From Panulirus ornatus (taxonomy: Eukaryota > Arthropoda > Malacostraca > Decapoda > Palinuridae): DNA of 64,000 bases. The stretch covers positions 26,849,297 through 26,913,296 of the forward strand of contig NC_092241.1 in assembly GCF_036320965.1 (NCBI RefSeq), written 5' to 3'. Positions within the stretch are counted from its first letter, which is position 1. Each line of letters opens with the position of its first letter. Made by a program: the position numbers and the translations under genes. This document shows positions 13,831 through 25,503 of the stretch, one piece after another. The notes under the pieces are model-generated. The model worked only from the letters and a program-made list of their open reading frames with translations. It had not been told where the DNA came from and searched no databases.

Positions 13831-14600
13831 CCCACTCATTGACTTAGCATCTAACATTCCCGAGTTTTTGATTAGGATTTTCAGCTGGTGAAGTTAACAT
13901 TCGTGATGACATGGGTGTGATGTTATTATCATTATTTCATTTCCTAATGACGTGGCAACGAGCGTTGAAAGCTTAGCCGTAAACTATGTGAGGAATGGGT
14001 GCATGTTCCACACTTATCTCGGCGATCATTACCGATAACATCACTTTATTTATTATATGACAAGGACTACAGTTAGAAGCTTGATGGTGTGGCCTGATAA
14101 ACTTTAAGTTTCAAAGTCGGAGATCAAGAATGGAGTGTGTATGAATATCAGTGTTATAAAGTACATGGAAAGCGGTCTACAATAGGCAAATTAAAACCCT
14201 TGGTGCTTTCTTATGATTCGTGACCCGTAACTCGACTCAAAACCACCACACCTCTTGCTGGTTGTGGCTGTGAACGAACGTTTGTGTTGCTGAAGCTGGC
14301 AAACAACAAAGGGGTGTAACGTAATATGCACTTTACAGGCTGATTTATCTTACTAATAATAATGAAGATTAAGGCAAGATGATCCAGTCCCACCTTGCAA
14401 ACCAGCTCGGAGCACCGTTACTCGATGCTTCATTCATGAAACTCGACCATTCAGGGTTCAGGTCAGGACTTCATATAAGAAAATATATTACAGAACTGCT
14501 TTTTCTAGCACGCTCATAGTCGTTTACCGTTATGATGTGCAAGACCTGTACTTATGAACAAACTAGTTCAAGTGTTCATGTGAGTAGTGAGGTGGCGGCG
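13831..14600. other. No gene recognised
   Basis: Unique-looking sequence without supported coding or RNA features. Confidence 0.3.
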
Positions 14601-14624
14601 AGAGCAGGAAAGACAGCAAGGTGG

Positions 14625-14895
14625 TTGGGAGGTAATATAGTAAAGAGGTAAGTATTAGGGAGCTGTGGGGAAGTAACATGAAGGATAGACAATTGTTGGT
14701 GAGGCGGTGGGGAGAGGACAGGAAACTACTGATGAGGCGGTGGGAAGGTAATTACATGGATTGTAAGTGACGCGGAGGGGAGGTTACTTGAGGGGACAGA
14801 CAAGTGTTAGTGAAGCGATAGGGAGGTAACGTGAGGGACAGGTAAGTGACAATGAGGCGCGGGAAGGGTAATATGAAGGACAGACAGATGAAGCG
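14625..14895. repeat. Degenerate minisatellite, unit about 42 bp
   Basis: The phrases GGACAGACAAGTG, TTAGTGAGGCG and GGGAGGTAAYRTGA recur in order about six times, most clearly from 14780 to 14890 where units are 41-43 bp. G-rich strand asymmetry is strong. Confidence 0.65.
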
Positions 14896-15179
14896 TGACA
14901 AGAATGGTTTATACTCTCATAAGCGTTTTTATGCAGCCCTCATGATTATCCACAAACTCTTCATTTTCAACAATATAAAAGAAAATTCCCTGTAAGTTAC
15001 ACAACATACATAATGGACATTCAAGTTTGGGGGGAATATGAGAAGGGATTTAGTTGAGAATAGAAGTACATAGACTCAAAATGATGAGGCGCAGTGCGGG
15101 CTTAAGACCAGATGACCGGAGTTTAATTCTAAATGTGGAGGACCTAGTGAAAGCAAGATGGTTTTAGATGCCTGGAATT

Positions 15180-15720
15180 ACTGTGGCAGTGGATAGAAAC
15201 GTAGGGGTTGGAATGAGATGAGTCACAGTATGGAAGATGGTGTCAGCGTTTTGAAAGCCTTAAATATCATATGTGAGGCTAGATCAATGTTTGTTATGGC
15301 AAAAATGGCTATGTTTGAAGGTACATTACTTCCAACACTGATGTACTGATGTCAATTCTGGATCTTGAATACAAAAGCTAGCAAGAGGGCGGACGTAGTG
15401 GAGATGATAAGCCTAAGTGACGTGAGGCAGGTTTATTATATTAGGAATGATAGCATAGGAAAGAATAAGTGTAGCCTGACTGAGAGAACTGACTAGGGCG
15501 TGCTGAATCAGTTCTGACTTACGGAGGGGATGAACAAAGAGAAACTGACCAAGAGGATCTACGGGTCAGAAATGGACAGAGCAAGAGAGAAAGGCATACG
15601 GAAATTGGGATAGAAGGATGGAGCAAAAGGGGGGTTTTAAGTAAGGGGTATGCATGGGATAGAATGTACTTGATCCACGTGGTATCAGATATACTGGGGG
15701 AAATGTATTGTGCATGAGCT
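15180..15720 (+). mobile_element. Old RTE-like LINE 3' end relic
   Basis: With stops and shifts the plus strand reads KMAMFEGTLLPTLMY, then a decayed VDVVEM segment, KEKLTKRIYGSEMDRAR and a GRPNWRWKDGVKK counterpart. This matches the C-terminal end of the young LINE (MAMFEGIVVPTMLYG, EERLTKRIYVSEVEGTR). It has diverged about as far as the 3240-5900 copy and is not functional. Confidence 0.7.
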
Positions 15721-16667
15721 GAAACATGGCATATGGTTTGGAATTTACGGCTTCACTTCTTTGTAGATGTATTTTCCGTACGTTTATCACACTTAACAAA
15801 TGTCTCGTGTCTTGACATGTTGAATTTTCGCGGCAGATTCATACGATGATGATGATGATGATGATATATGTAAAAAAAAAAATTGCCCTCTTCTTCGTAA
15901 AGGTATCATCTGTATTTACAACATTTACACGTTAAATCCATAGTCCAAGTTCTTTGGGAAGCTGTAGAAAAAGTATCCTAACACAGGTGCCTATAATCTC
16001 TACCACTTCCTCCATCATCTCCAAGCTAACTCACTCTCTCTTAGCCATGCCTCCAGGTTAACTCTCGCATCCGTGTCTCGGACGAATTATATACAAGTGC
16101 AAGAAATTATGATAAACTAGAATGAGTGAGAGGTCACTACTAACCTTTCAGCAGTAACCGTGTTTAGCAGTTTTTTCATTTCATTTGTCTTTTAGTTGAC
16201 AGTCATTAACACGACTAATATCTTTATTCTGATATTTACAGAACTTAGCAGGTATGAATCATTATCATTTGCCAGTGTTTTTTGCACACTGTTTGGTAAT
16301 AACAATGATAGATGTTGAATGAAAAATTTCGCAGAGAACATCTTATAAACACAGCTATTAGATCAAGAATATAGGTGTGCTACATCATGCCTTTCTGTAT
16401 GTTCTGCATGTCAGTGCAGATTGTTTTTTTACATGATTTCAATTGACATTGACTGGGTTTAGGTGCTAGATTCTGAGCAGGTACCACTAGTTCACCAAAC
16501 TTCATTGCAGCATCGATAAGCTACTGTAGCGTTTGGCTTTTTTGTTTCCCTTGTTAGAGAAGGCAAAAATTCTCAGCTTGAAATTCTGGATGTATATACC
16601 TCACAGCATGTAATCTCATGCATCTGTGCACGCCAGATCAAGGACATTGAAACAAATTGCTACTAAA

Positions 16668-16861
16668 AATGAAACATGGGGACCAATGGGAACATCGGTG
16701 AAGGGGCTAATGGGAAGGTGATAACAAGTAGTGGTGATGTGAGAAGATGTCATCTTCACTACACACACACACACACACACACACTCATACACACACACAC
16801 ACAGATATTTTTTTTAGTCAGTTGCCAGATGTTGACAGGCGCGATGTCTGATGAACACCAC

Positions 16862-16900
<39 letters not shown>

Positions 16901-16910
16901 ACACACATAA
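16668..16910 (+). repeat. Short LINE fragment followed by (CA)n tracts
   Basis: Bases 16673-16748 match the LINE segment that encodes MGTSVKGANGEVITSSGDVRR, with small changes. The fragment then breaks into (CA)n at 16759-16802, and another (CA)n lies at 16864-16907. There are no flanking LINE parts. Confidence 0.7.
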
Positions 16911-17439
16911 CACTCAAATCTTTGGAGCCTCGACGATCTTGGTTTTTCCCCATTTGAGAATGATAAAAAATTTTTACCCCTCAGGGTGTACAAAAAAATA
17001 AATTACACGTTATGCCTGATTATCTACAACTGTCCATCCGTTTCGTGCAGGTGCTAGCATTCGTGATGGCGTTGGGCGACATGCTCATCACAAACCAGTA
17101 GGTTCACTTGGAGAGATACTTACAGGAGCGCCACGTTCAGGCGAATACCGTTCACATTCCCCTCGTCGGACTACTGAAGCCTCAGCCTTTGTCCCTACAC
17201 GCCGCGGAGGTCCCACAAGTCAACAACCTGTTCCTCCAGAGTCTGATGACCATCTACTACAGCGTAAGGAACGTCCTTAAGCTGTACAATATGTCAAACA
17301 GGCCGGTGGAGCAGCTGACGCTCGTGGGGCATCTGTCGAGTGCTCTGGGTCCTTTAGTGCTACGCCAGGTGCTGTACTGGGTTGGGCTAGCTCTTTGGGT
17401 GATGTTCTTCTTCAGGTGGAGAATTCCTGACATGACCCA

Positions 17440-19440
17440 GTTCCTGCAGGAGGAACACGAGGATCTCCATCAGGACGATTCCCTGGAGGAGGACTACCCC
17501 GTGGGCCAGCGGGTTGACCACCCCATGTCCCTGCTGGAAGGAATACGAGGATCTCCATCAGGACGATTCCCTGAAGGAGGACTACCCCATGGACCAGCGG
17601 GTTGACCAACACATGTCTCTGCCGGAGGAACACGAGTCCCTGCAGGAAGACCAACCCGTGGACCAGCAAGCTGACCACCCCATGTCCCTGCCCGAGGAAC
17701 ACGAGTCACTGCAGGAAGACCAACCCGTGGACCAGCAAGCTGACCACCCCAAGTCCCTGCTGGAGGAACACGACTCCCTACAGGAAGACCAACCCGTGGA
17801 CCAGCAAGTTGAACATCCGATGTCCCTGACGGAGGAACACGAGTCCCTGCAGGAAGACCAACCCGTGGACCAGCAGGATGACCACCCCATGTCTCTGCCG
17901 GAGGAACACGACTCCCTGCAGGAAGACCAATCCGTGGACCAGCAGGATGACCACCCCATGTCTCTGCCGGAGGAACACGACTCCCTGCAGGAAGACCAAC
18001 CCGTGGACCAGCAGGATGACCACCCCATGTGTCTGCCGGAGGAACACGACTCCCTGCAGGAAGACCAATCCGTGGACCAGCAGGATGACCACCCCATGTC
18101 CCTGACGGAGGAACACGACTCCCTGCAGGAAGACCAACCCGTGGACCAGCAGGATGACCACCCCATGTCCCTGACGGAGGAACACGACTCCCTGCAGGAA
18201 GACCAATCCGTGGACCAGCAGGATGACCACCCCATGTCCTGCTGGAGGAACACGACTCCCTGCAGGAAGACCAATCCGTGGACCAGCAGGATGACCACCC
18301 CATGTCCCTGCGGAGGAACACGACTCCCTGCAGGAAGACCAATCCGTGGACCAGCAGGATGACCACCCCATGTCCCTGCGGAGGAACACGACTCCCTGCA
18401 GGAAGACCAACCCGTGGACCAGCAGGATGACCACCCCATGTCCCTGACGGAGGAACACGACTCCCTGCAGGAAGACCAACCCGTGGACCAGCAGGATGAC
18501 CACCCCATGTCCCTGACGGAGGAACACGACCTCCCTGCTGGAAGACCAATCCGTGACCAGCCAAATAACCAACACCATGTCCCCCTGCTGAGGAACACGA
18601 CTCCCTGCAGGAAGACCTAACCCGTGGACCAGAAGATGAACCACCCCCATGTCCCTGCAGGAGGAACACGAACTCCCTGCAGGAAGACCAACCCGTGGAC
18701 CAGCAGAATGACCAACCCATCATGTCTCTGCTGAGGAAACAACGACTTCCCTCAGGAAGACCAACCCGTGGACCAGCAGGATGACCACCCCATGTTCCTG
18801 ACAGGAGGAACAACGACCCCCTGCAGGTAAACCAAACCGTGACCAGCAGATGACCACCCATAAACCCATGTCACTGCCGAGGAACACGACGCCCTGCAGG
18901 AAGAACAATCCTGGACCAGCATGATGACCACCCCATGTCTTCTCTCTGCCGGAGACACACGACTCCCATGCAGGAAGACCAATCCGTGGACCAGCAGGGA
19001 TGACCACCCCAAGTCTCTGCCCGGAGGAACACCGACTCCCGCAGGAAGGCCAATCCCGTGGGACCCCAGGAATGACCACCCCATGTCTCCTGCCGGAGGA
19101 ACACGACTCCCTGCAGGAAGACCAATCCGTGGACCAGCAGGATGACCACCCCATGTCCCGCTGGGAGGAACACGACTCCCCCTGCAGAAGACCAACCCGT
19201 GGACCAGCAAGTTGAACATGCCCGATGTCCGGACGGAGGAACAACGACTCCCTGCAAGACAGACCAATCCGTGGACCAGCAGGATGACCACACACCCATG
19301 TGTCCCTGCCGAGGAACACGACCTCCCATGCAGGAAACCAATCCTAGACCAGCAGGATGACCACCCCTGTCCCTTCCGGAGGAACACACTCCCTGCAGGA
19401 AAGACCAACCCGTGACCAGCCCCCCCCCCCGAATAGACCA
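17440..19440 (+). repeat. 69-bp coding minisatellite
   Basis: Direct units of 69 bp with no spacer. Units from 17640 to 18240 are almost identical; those from 18540 onward carry frequent 1-2 bp indels. The unit has no stops in several frames, which produces long meaningless open frames on the minus strand. Confidence 0.9.
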
Positions 19441-19479
19441 TACCCATGCCCCTGTCAGAGGAACACGAGTCCGTGAAGG

Positions 19480-21050
19480 AGGACCACGTCCAACATCGGC
19501 AGCAGGACCATGTACAGCCTTTGCCGTCCTGGAGGCAGAGAGGGCTCCAGCGGCCCCGGCAGCTGAACCATGAACAGCTCCGGCAGCAGGACCACGTCCA
19601 GCACTGGCGGCAGGACCGCGTCCAGCACCGGCGGCAGGACCGCGTCCAGCCCGGCAGCAGGACCATGTCCAGCCCCTGCAGCAGTCCAGCACCAGCAGCA
19701 GGACCACGTCCAGCCACGGCAGCAGGACCACGTCCAGCCCCGGCAGCAGGACCACGTCCAGCCCCGACAGCAGGACCACGTCCATCCCCGGCAGAAGGGC
19801 CGCTGGAAGGAACGGGTTGAGATTTCCCTACGTGATCAGGAATGTCACCTGCTGAACTACAAAGACGCCATTGAAAACAGATTCGGCGTCGAGATCAAGT
19901 TCACAGGAAAAGACTTCGTTGTCGTGGTAGGTTCCAGAATGTCAGCAACTTACGCCTGCGAGGAAATCGTTCGTAGGCTCAAGCTCCGGCAGCAGGACCA
20001 CGTCCAGCCCCGGCAGCAGGGTAACGTCCAGCACCGACAGCAGGACCACGTCCAGCACCAGCAGCAGGACCACGTCCATCCCCGTCAGCAGGACCACGTC
20101 CATCCCCGGCAGCAGGACTACGTCCAGCCCCGGCAGCAGGACTACGTCCAGCCCTGGCAGCAGGACTACGTCCAGCCCTGGCAGCAGGACTACGTCCAGC
20201 CCTGGCAGCAGGACTACGTCCAGCCCCGGCAGCAGGACCACGTCCAGCCCCGGCAGCAGGACCACGTCCAGCACCGGCGGCAGGACCGCGTCCAGCACCG
20301 GCGGCAGGACCGTGTCCAGCCCCGGCAGCACGGCAACGTCCAGCCCCGGCAGTACGGTAACCTCCAGTCCCGGCAGCAGGACCACGTCCAGCCCCAGCAG
20401 CAGGACCACGTCCAGCCCCGGCAGCAGGACCACGTCCAGCCCCGGCAGCAGGACCACGTCCAGCACCGGCGGTACGGTAACCTCCAGCCCCGGCAGCACG
20501 GTAACCTCCAGCCCCGGTAGCAGGACCACGTCCAGCACCGGCGGCAGGACCACGTCCAGCACCGGCGGCAGGACCGCGTCCAGCCCCGGCAGCAGGACAA
20601 CGTCCAGCCCCAGCAGCAGGGCCACGTCCAGCCCCAGCAGCAGGACCACGTCCAGCCCCGGCAGCAGGACCACGTCCAGCCCCGGCAGCAGGACCACGTC
20701 CAGCCCCAGCAGCAGGGCCACGTCCAGCCCCAGCAGCAGGACCGCGTCCAGCACCGTCAGCAGGACCACGTCCAGCCCCGGCAGCACGGTAACCTCCAGC
20801 CCCGGCAGTACGGTAACCTCCAGCCCCGGCAGTACGGTAACCTCCAGCCCCGGCAGCACGGTAACGTCCAGCCCCGCCGGCGGCAGGACCGCGTCCAGCC
20901 CCGGCAGCAGGACCGCGTCCAGCCCCGGCAGCAGGACAACGTCCAGCCCCGGCAGCAGGACAACGTCCAGCCCCGGCAGCAGGACAACGTCCAGCCCCGG
21001 CAGCAGGACAACGTCCAGCCCCGGCAGCAGGACCACGTCAAACCTTCAGC
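19480..21050 (+). repeat. 24-bp coding minisatellite
   Basis: The unit CAGCAGGACCACGTCCAGCC plus CCGG repeats more than 50 times, with variants such as GGCGGCAGGACCGCG, CGGCACGGTAACCTC and CAGCAGGACTACGTC. It is interrupted by unique sequence at 19800-19985. The variants alternate in short blocks, which points to local unequal exchange. GC content is far above the rest of the window. Confidence 0.92.
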
Positions 21051-21194
21051 AAGAGGGCGGCCGCGGGTGTGAGGTGGTAGAAATGATCACCGGGAGATAA
21101 ACTTCCCTTGTCACATGTGTATCCCTCCCAGGCATTCTTTTTGATTATATTGGTATGTTATATATGTACATCAGATTATATGATATGCAAACGC

Positions 21195-21480
21195 AAATCA
21201 CCATCGTGTCGAAGCTAGGCTACCACTGATGGGCTGTAATCTACACCTATTACTGAGTATGGAATCAGTCTTACATCTACTAGTCTAATATCGACTAGGC
21301 TTGGATCACCCATTACTAACTTAATATGGAATTAGTACTACATTAACTAGGCTTGGATCACCCATTACTAAGGTTATAGAATTAGTACACCCACTACTAA
21401 GGTTATAGAATTAGTATAATATTTACTAATCTAACATTAGTCAGTCTAACATTAACTAGGCTGGGATCATCATGGCTAGT
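21195..21480. repeat. SINE-like relic and short tandem repeat
   Basis: Bases 21195-21250 (GTGTCGAAGCTAGGCT..GGGCT) resemble the tRNA-derived relic at 9140-9235. They are followed by ACTAGGCTTGGATCACCCA-type units near 21294 and 21346 (spacing 52 bp) and by shorter ACTAAGGTTATAGAATTAGT units near 21368 and 21399. Confidence 0.5.
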
Positions 21481-22064
21481 TCACAAGAGACAGTATCTTA
21501 GGTATGTTTAACATCCTCACCTGTGGTTTATTAGTGTTATGAACAGCTTCCTTCGAGTGTCTCTTTCATACCATGCTTATGGGTAGTAACTAGAACATTC
21601 TTCAGGTCTTCGTGTTAAATTAGTCTCGTCTTGGGTTCTTGTTATGCGTTCAGTCTTCCCACTCTCAGTAGCCCACTGTTGAGCTTAATTACGGTTCCGT
21701 CTCTCGTTCGACAGGGTGGTGTGGAACTCATGGTCATGTAAGGCTTGAAGTTCCCAGGCGTTTACTTACATCAGCCTTATGATGGGTGTGAGATAATCCC
21801 TCTCTACCCCCACAGCTCGAACCGGGGCTTTACGTATAACTCAGAATGGTGTCGAGGGCTCGCCTTGAACCCCACGGTTCGGTCTGCAATCTTGCCCATT
21901 ATTACCGTTTAACGATGAAGTCGGAGGCTGGTTTCGACCATCTGAGCTGGGACTGGTATCAAAGCTGCTGTGTTACTTCTCTTGCTGTACGAATGGGCTT
22001 AGTCGATCATTTTTGGAATTGAAATCTCTATAGCTATATTAGCTACACTGCTGTTTATATACTA

Positions 22065-22065
<1 letters not shown>
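21481..22065. other. No gene recognised
   Basis: Unique sequence. A short string, GCTCGAACCGGGGC near 21829, recalls a tRNA B box, but no cloverleaf is evident. Confidence 0.3.
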
Positions 22066-22113
<48 letters not shown>

Positions 22114-22446
22114 AATTCCATGGAGTGCAGTCATATGAATAATGCAGTTATCATGTGGCGAGTTATGAGATGGGTACCTGCTATGCATTAGCTCGGGTGT
22201 AACCTTCCCGAAAGTCTCCATTTAACTACTAAATAATCCCCTAATTAGATGACCAGGCGTGACGTATGCCTACTGTCATTTGTAAACATGAGAATGAAAT
22301 CATCGTTAGGTAAACCCGTACTAGAACATTTGCATATCTTCTTTGAGCAAGTCTTTCTTTTTTTATGTCTTGTATTTGTATGAGTTTATGTGTGTTTGTG
22401 CGTATACATCTGTGCGCACCGATGTGTGACCGATGCCTCTCTAGGT

Positions 22447-22496
<50 letters not shown>
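22066..22496. repeat. Duplicated anonymous segment, copy B, between (TA)n tracts
   Basis: (TA)n at 22068-22110, then bases 22110-22445 nearly identical to 10003-10380, then (TA)n at 22452-22494. Relative to copy A it has a 24-26 bp deletion near 22408 and lacks the right-hand tail that precedes (GA)n in copy A. Confidence 0.85.
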
Positions 22497-22501
<5 letters not shown>

Positions 22502-25321
22502 GATACTCTCTCCAACTCTCATTTGCCCTTTTTTTCACCTCTTGCACCTTTCTCTTGACCTCCTGTCTCTTTCTTTTATACGTCTCCCACTCAATTGCAT
22601 TTTTTCCCTGCAAAAATCGTCCAAATGCCTCTCTCTTCTCTTTCACTAATACTCTTACTTCTTCATCCCACCACTCACTACCCTTTCTAATCAACCCACC
22701 TCCCACTCTTCTCATGCCACAAGCATCTTTTGCGCAATCCATCACTGATTCCCTAAATACATCCCATTCCTCCCCCACTCCCCTTACTTCCATTGTTCTC
22801 ACCTTTTTCCATTCTGTACTCAGTCTCTCCTGGTACTTCCTCACACAAGTCTCCTTCCCAAGCTCACTTACTCTCACCACCCTCTTCACCCCAACATTCA
22901 CTCTTCTTTTCTGAAAACCCATACAAATCTTCACCTTAGCCTCCACAAGATAATGATCAGACATCCCTCCAGTTGCACCTCTCAGCACATTAACATCCAA
23001 AAGTCTCTCTTTCGCGCGCCTGTCAATTAACACGTAATCCAATAACGCTCTCTCTCCATCTCTCCTACTTACATAAGTATACTTATGTATATCTCGCTTT
23101 TTAAACCAGGTATTCCCAATCATCAGTCCTTTTTCAGCACATAAATCTACAAGCTCTTCACCATTTCCATTTACAACACTGAACACCCCATGTATACCAA
23201 TTATTCCCTCAACTGCCACATTACTCACCTTTGCATTCAAATCACCCAACACTATAACCCGGTCTCGTGCATCAAAACCACTAACACACTCATTCAGTTG
23301 CTCCCAAAACACTTGCCTCTCATGATCTTTCTTCTCATGCCCAGGTGCATATTCACCAATAATCACCCATCTCTCTCCATCAATAAAAAGATGTTCTGGA
23401 AGGAGGTAAATAAAGTGCGTAAGACAAGGGAGCAAATGGGAACTTCAGTGAAGGGCGCAAATGGGGAGGTGATAACAAGTAGTGGTGATGTGAGAAGGAG
23501 ATGGAGTGAGTATTTTGAAGGTTTGTTGAATGCGTTTGATGATAGAGTGGCAGATATAGGGTGTTTTGGTCGAGGTGGTGTGCAAAGTGCGAGGGTTAGG
23601 AAAAATGATTTGGTAAACAGAGAAGAGGTAGTAAAAGCTTTGCGGAAGATGAAAGCCGGCAAGGCAACAGGTTTGGATGGTATTGCAGTGGAATTTATTA
23701 AAAAAGGGGGTGACTGTATTGTTGACTGGTTGGAAAGGTTATTTAATGTATGTATGACTCATGGTGAGGTGCCTGAGGATTGGCGGAATGCGTGCATAGT
23801 GCCATTGTACAAAGGCAAAGGGGATAAGAGTGAGTTCTCAAATTACAGAGGTATAGGTTTGTTGAGTGTTCCTGGCAAATTATATGGGAGGGTATTGATT
23901 GAGAGGGTGAAGGCATGTACAGAGCATCAGACTGGGGAAGAGCAGTGTGGTTTCAGAAGTGGTAGAGGATGTGTGGATCAGGTGTTTGCTTTGAAGAATG
24001 TATGTGAGAAATACTTAGAAAAGCAAATGGATTTGTATGTAGCATTTATGGATCTGGAGAAGGCATATGATAGAGTTGATAGAGATGCTCTGTGGAAGGT
24101 ATTAAGAATATATGGTGTGGGAGGAAAGTTGTTAGAAGCAGTGAAAAGTTTTTATCGAGGATGTAAGGTATGTGTACGTGTAGGAAGAGAGGAAAGTGAT
24201 TGGTTCTCAGTGAATGTAGGTTTGCGGCAGGGGTGTGTGATGTCTCCATGGTTGTTTAATTTGTTTATGGATGGGGTTGTTAGGGAGGTGAATGCAAGAG
24301 TTTTGGAAAGAGGGGCAAGTATGAAGTCTGTTGGGGATGAGAGAGCTTGGGAAGTGAGTCAGTTGTTGTTCGCTGATGACACAGCGCTGGTGGCTGATTC
24401 ATGTGAGAAACTGCAGAAGCTGGTGACTGAGTTTGGTAAAGTGTGTGAAAGAAGAAAGTTAAGAGTAAATGTGAATAAGAGCAAGGTTATTATGTACAGT
24501 AGGGTTGAGGGTCAAGTCAATTGGGAGGTGAGTTTGAATGGAGAAAAACTGGAGGAAGTGAAGTGTTTTAGATATCTGGGAGTAGATCTGGCAGCGGATG
24601 GAACCATGGAAGCGGAAGTGGATCATAGGGTGGGGGAGGGGGCGAAAATTCTGGGAGCCTTGAAGAATGTGTGGAAGTCGAGAACATTATCTCGGAAAGC
24701 AAAAATGGGTATATTTGAAGGAATAGTGGTTCCAACAATGTTGTATGGTTGCGAGGCGTGGACTATGGATAGAGTTGTGCGCAGGAGGATGGATGTGCTG
24801 GAAATGAGATGTTTGAGGACAATGTGTGGTGTGAGGTGGTTTGATCGAGTAAGTAACGTAAGGGTAAGAGAGATGTGTGGAAATAAAAAGAGCGTGGTTG
24901 AGAGAGCAGAAGAGGGTGTTTTGAAATGGTTTGGTCACGTGGAGAGAATGAGTGAGGAAAGATTGACCAAGAGGATATATGTGTCGGAGGTGGAGGGAAC
25001 GAGGAGAAGAGGGAGACCAAATTGGAGGTGGAAAGATGGAGTGAAAAAGATTTTGTGTGATCGGGGCCTGAACATGCAGGAGGGTGTAAGGAGGGCAAGG
25101 AATAGAGTGAATTGGAGCGATGTGGTATACCGGGGTTGACGTGCTGTCAGTGGATTGAATCAAGGCATGTGAAGCGTCTGGGGTAAACCATGGAAAGCTG
25201 TGTAGGTATCTATATTTGCGTGTGTGGACGTATGTATATACATGTGTATGGGGGTGGGTTGGGCCATTTCTTTCGTCTGTTTCCTTGCGCTACCTCGCAA
25301 ACGCGGGAGACAGCGACAAAG
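22497..25321 (+). mobile_element. RTE-like LINE with inverted 5' segment (twin-primed insertion)
   Basis: Bases 22497-23383 carry the endonuclease half on the minus strand. It begins at the junction with GERWVIIGEYAPGHEKK and includes [19 protein letters not shown] and SDHYLVEAKV. Bases 23384-25139 carry the RT half on the plus strand, starting KKMFWKEVNK, with LYVAFMDLEKAYDRVD (motif A), GLRQGCVMSPWLFN (motif B), LLFADDTALVADS (FADD catalytic motif), YGCEAW and RRRGRPNWRWKDGVKK, and ending VVYRG-stop. The outer left end (..KKRANESW) and the start of the plus part are almost adjacent in the intact element, with only about 16 bp missing. This is the expected geometry of twin priming. A short 3' UTR ends with GCTACCTCGCAAACGCGGGA and an A-run. 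The RT frame is open throughout. Confidence 0.88.
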
Positions 25322-25322
25322 C

Positions 25323-25370
<48 letters not shown>

Positions 25371-25503
25371 AGAGAGAGTCCTAGGAGTCCACGTGGAAAA
25401 TGAAACACAATCAGTTCCCAAGTGCACTTTCGTGTAATGATCACATCATCAGGGTAGACAGAAGAGAGAAATATAACAGTCAGTTGATATACATCGAAGA
25501 GAC
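25322..25503 (-). mobile_element. (TA)n and truncated Penelope-like terminus
   Basis: (TA)n at 25339-25366 and a short (GA)n, then 25381-25503. The latter is the minus-orientation terminal sequence (GGAGTCCACGTGGAAAATGA, AAGTGCACTTTCGTGTAATG, TCAGTTGATATACATCGAAG) that follows the GIY-YIG remnant at 9719-9905 in opposite orientation. It runs straight into the next LINE copy at a shared GAAG. Confidence 0.7.

Larger units (their letters stand above)
17051..21072 (+). pseudogene. Broken repeat-rich gene exon: hydrophobic segment, 23-residue repeats, KH-like stretch, 8-residue repeats
   Basis: A pyrimidine-rich tract ending TTTCGTGCAG at 17050 looks like a 3' splice site. The frame after it reads VLAFVMALGDMLITNQ, then an in-frame TAG at 17099-17101, then VHLERYLQERHVQANTV onward. 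A hydrophobic run, VLYWVGLALWVMFFF, lies near 17370-17415 and may span a membrane. From about 17440 a 69-bp unit encodes the acidic 23-mer EEHDSLQEDQPVDQQDDHP plus MSLP, with about 28 units by length. A 1-bp gain near 17540 and a 1-bp loss near 18237 shift the frame, and 18530-19440 has many more indels. From 19480 a 24-bp unit encodes QQDHVQPR; it is interrupted at 19800-19985 by unique sequence with IENRFGVEIKF and VVVVGSRMSATYACEEIVRR, resembling the second half of a KH RNA-binding fold. The repeat frame has a CAG-to-TAG change at 20518-20520 and would end at TGA 21070-21072 (HVKPSARGRPRV). I do not recognise the gene. It is either a pseudogene or a real VNTR exon damaged by assembly errors. 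Confidence 0.6.

Noticed and set aside
17494..18861. 455-codon minus-strand open frame (WGGHPAGPRVGLPAGSRVPP-type)
   Set aside because: It is the antisense reading of the 69-bp minisatellite. Repeat units without stops keep several frames open; the unique flanking sequence supports only the plus frame.
19942..21036. 364-codon minus-strand frame (VLLPGLDV repeats) and the plus-strand SRTTSSPG frame at 20312-21100
   Set aside because: Alternative frames of the 24-bp unit. Only the QQDHVQPR frame runs into the KH-like unique stretch on both sides.
17440..21050. CRISPR-like array
   Set aside because: The repeats are contiguous without unique spacers, are protein-coding minisatellites, and lie in an animal genome.
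22497..25321. Two independent LINE insertions facing away from each other
   Set aside because: The breakpoints are nearly contiguous in element coordinates, with only about 16 bp missing, which independent insertions would not produce except by chance.
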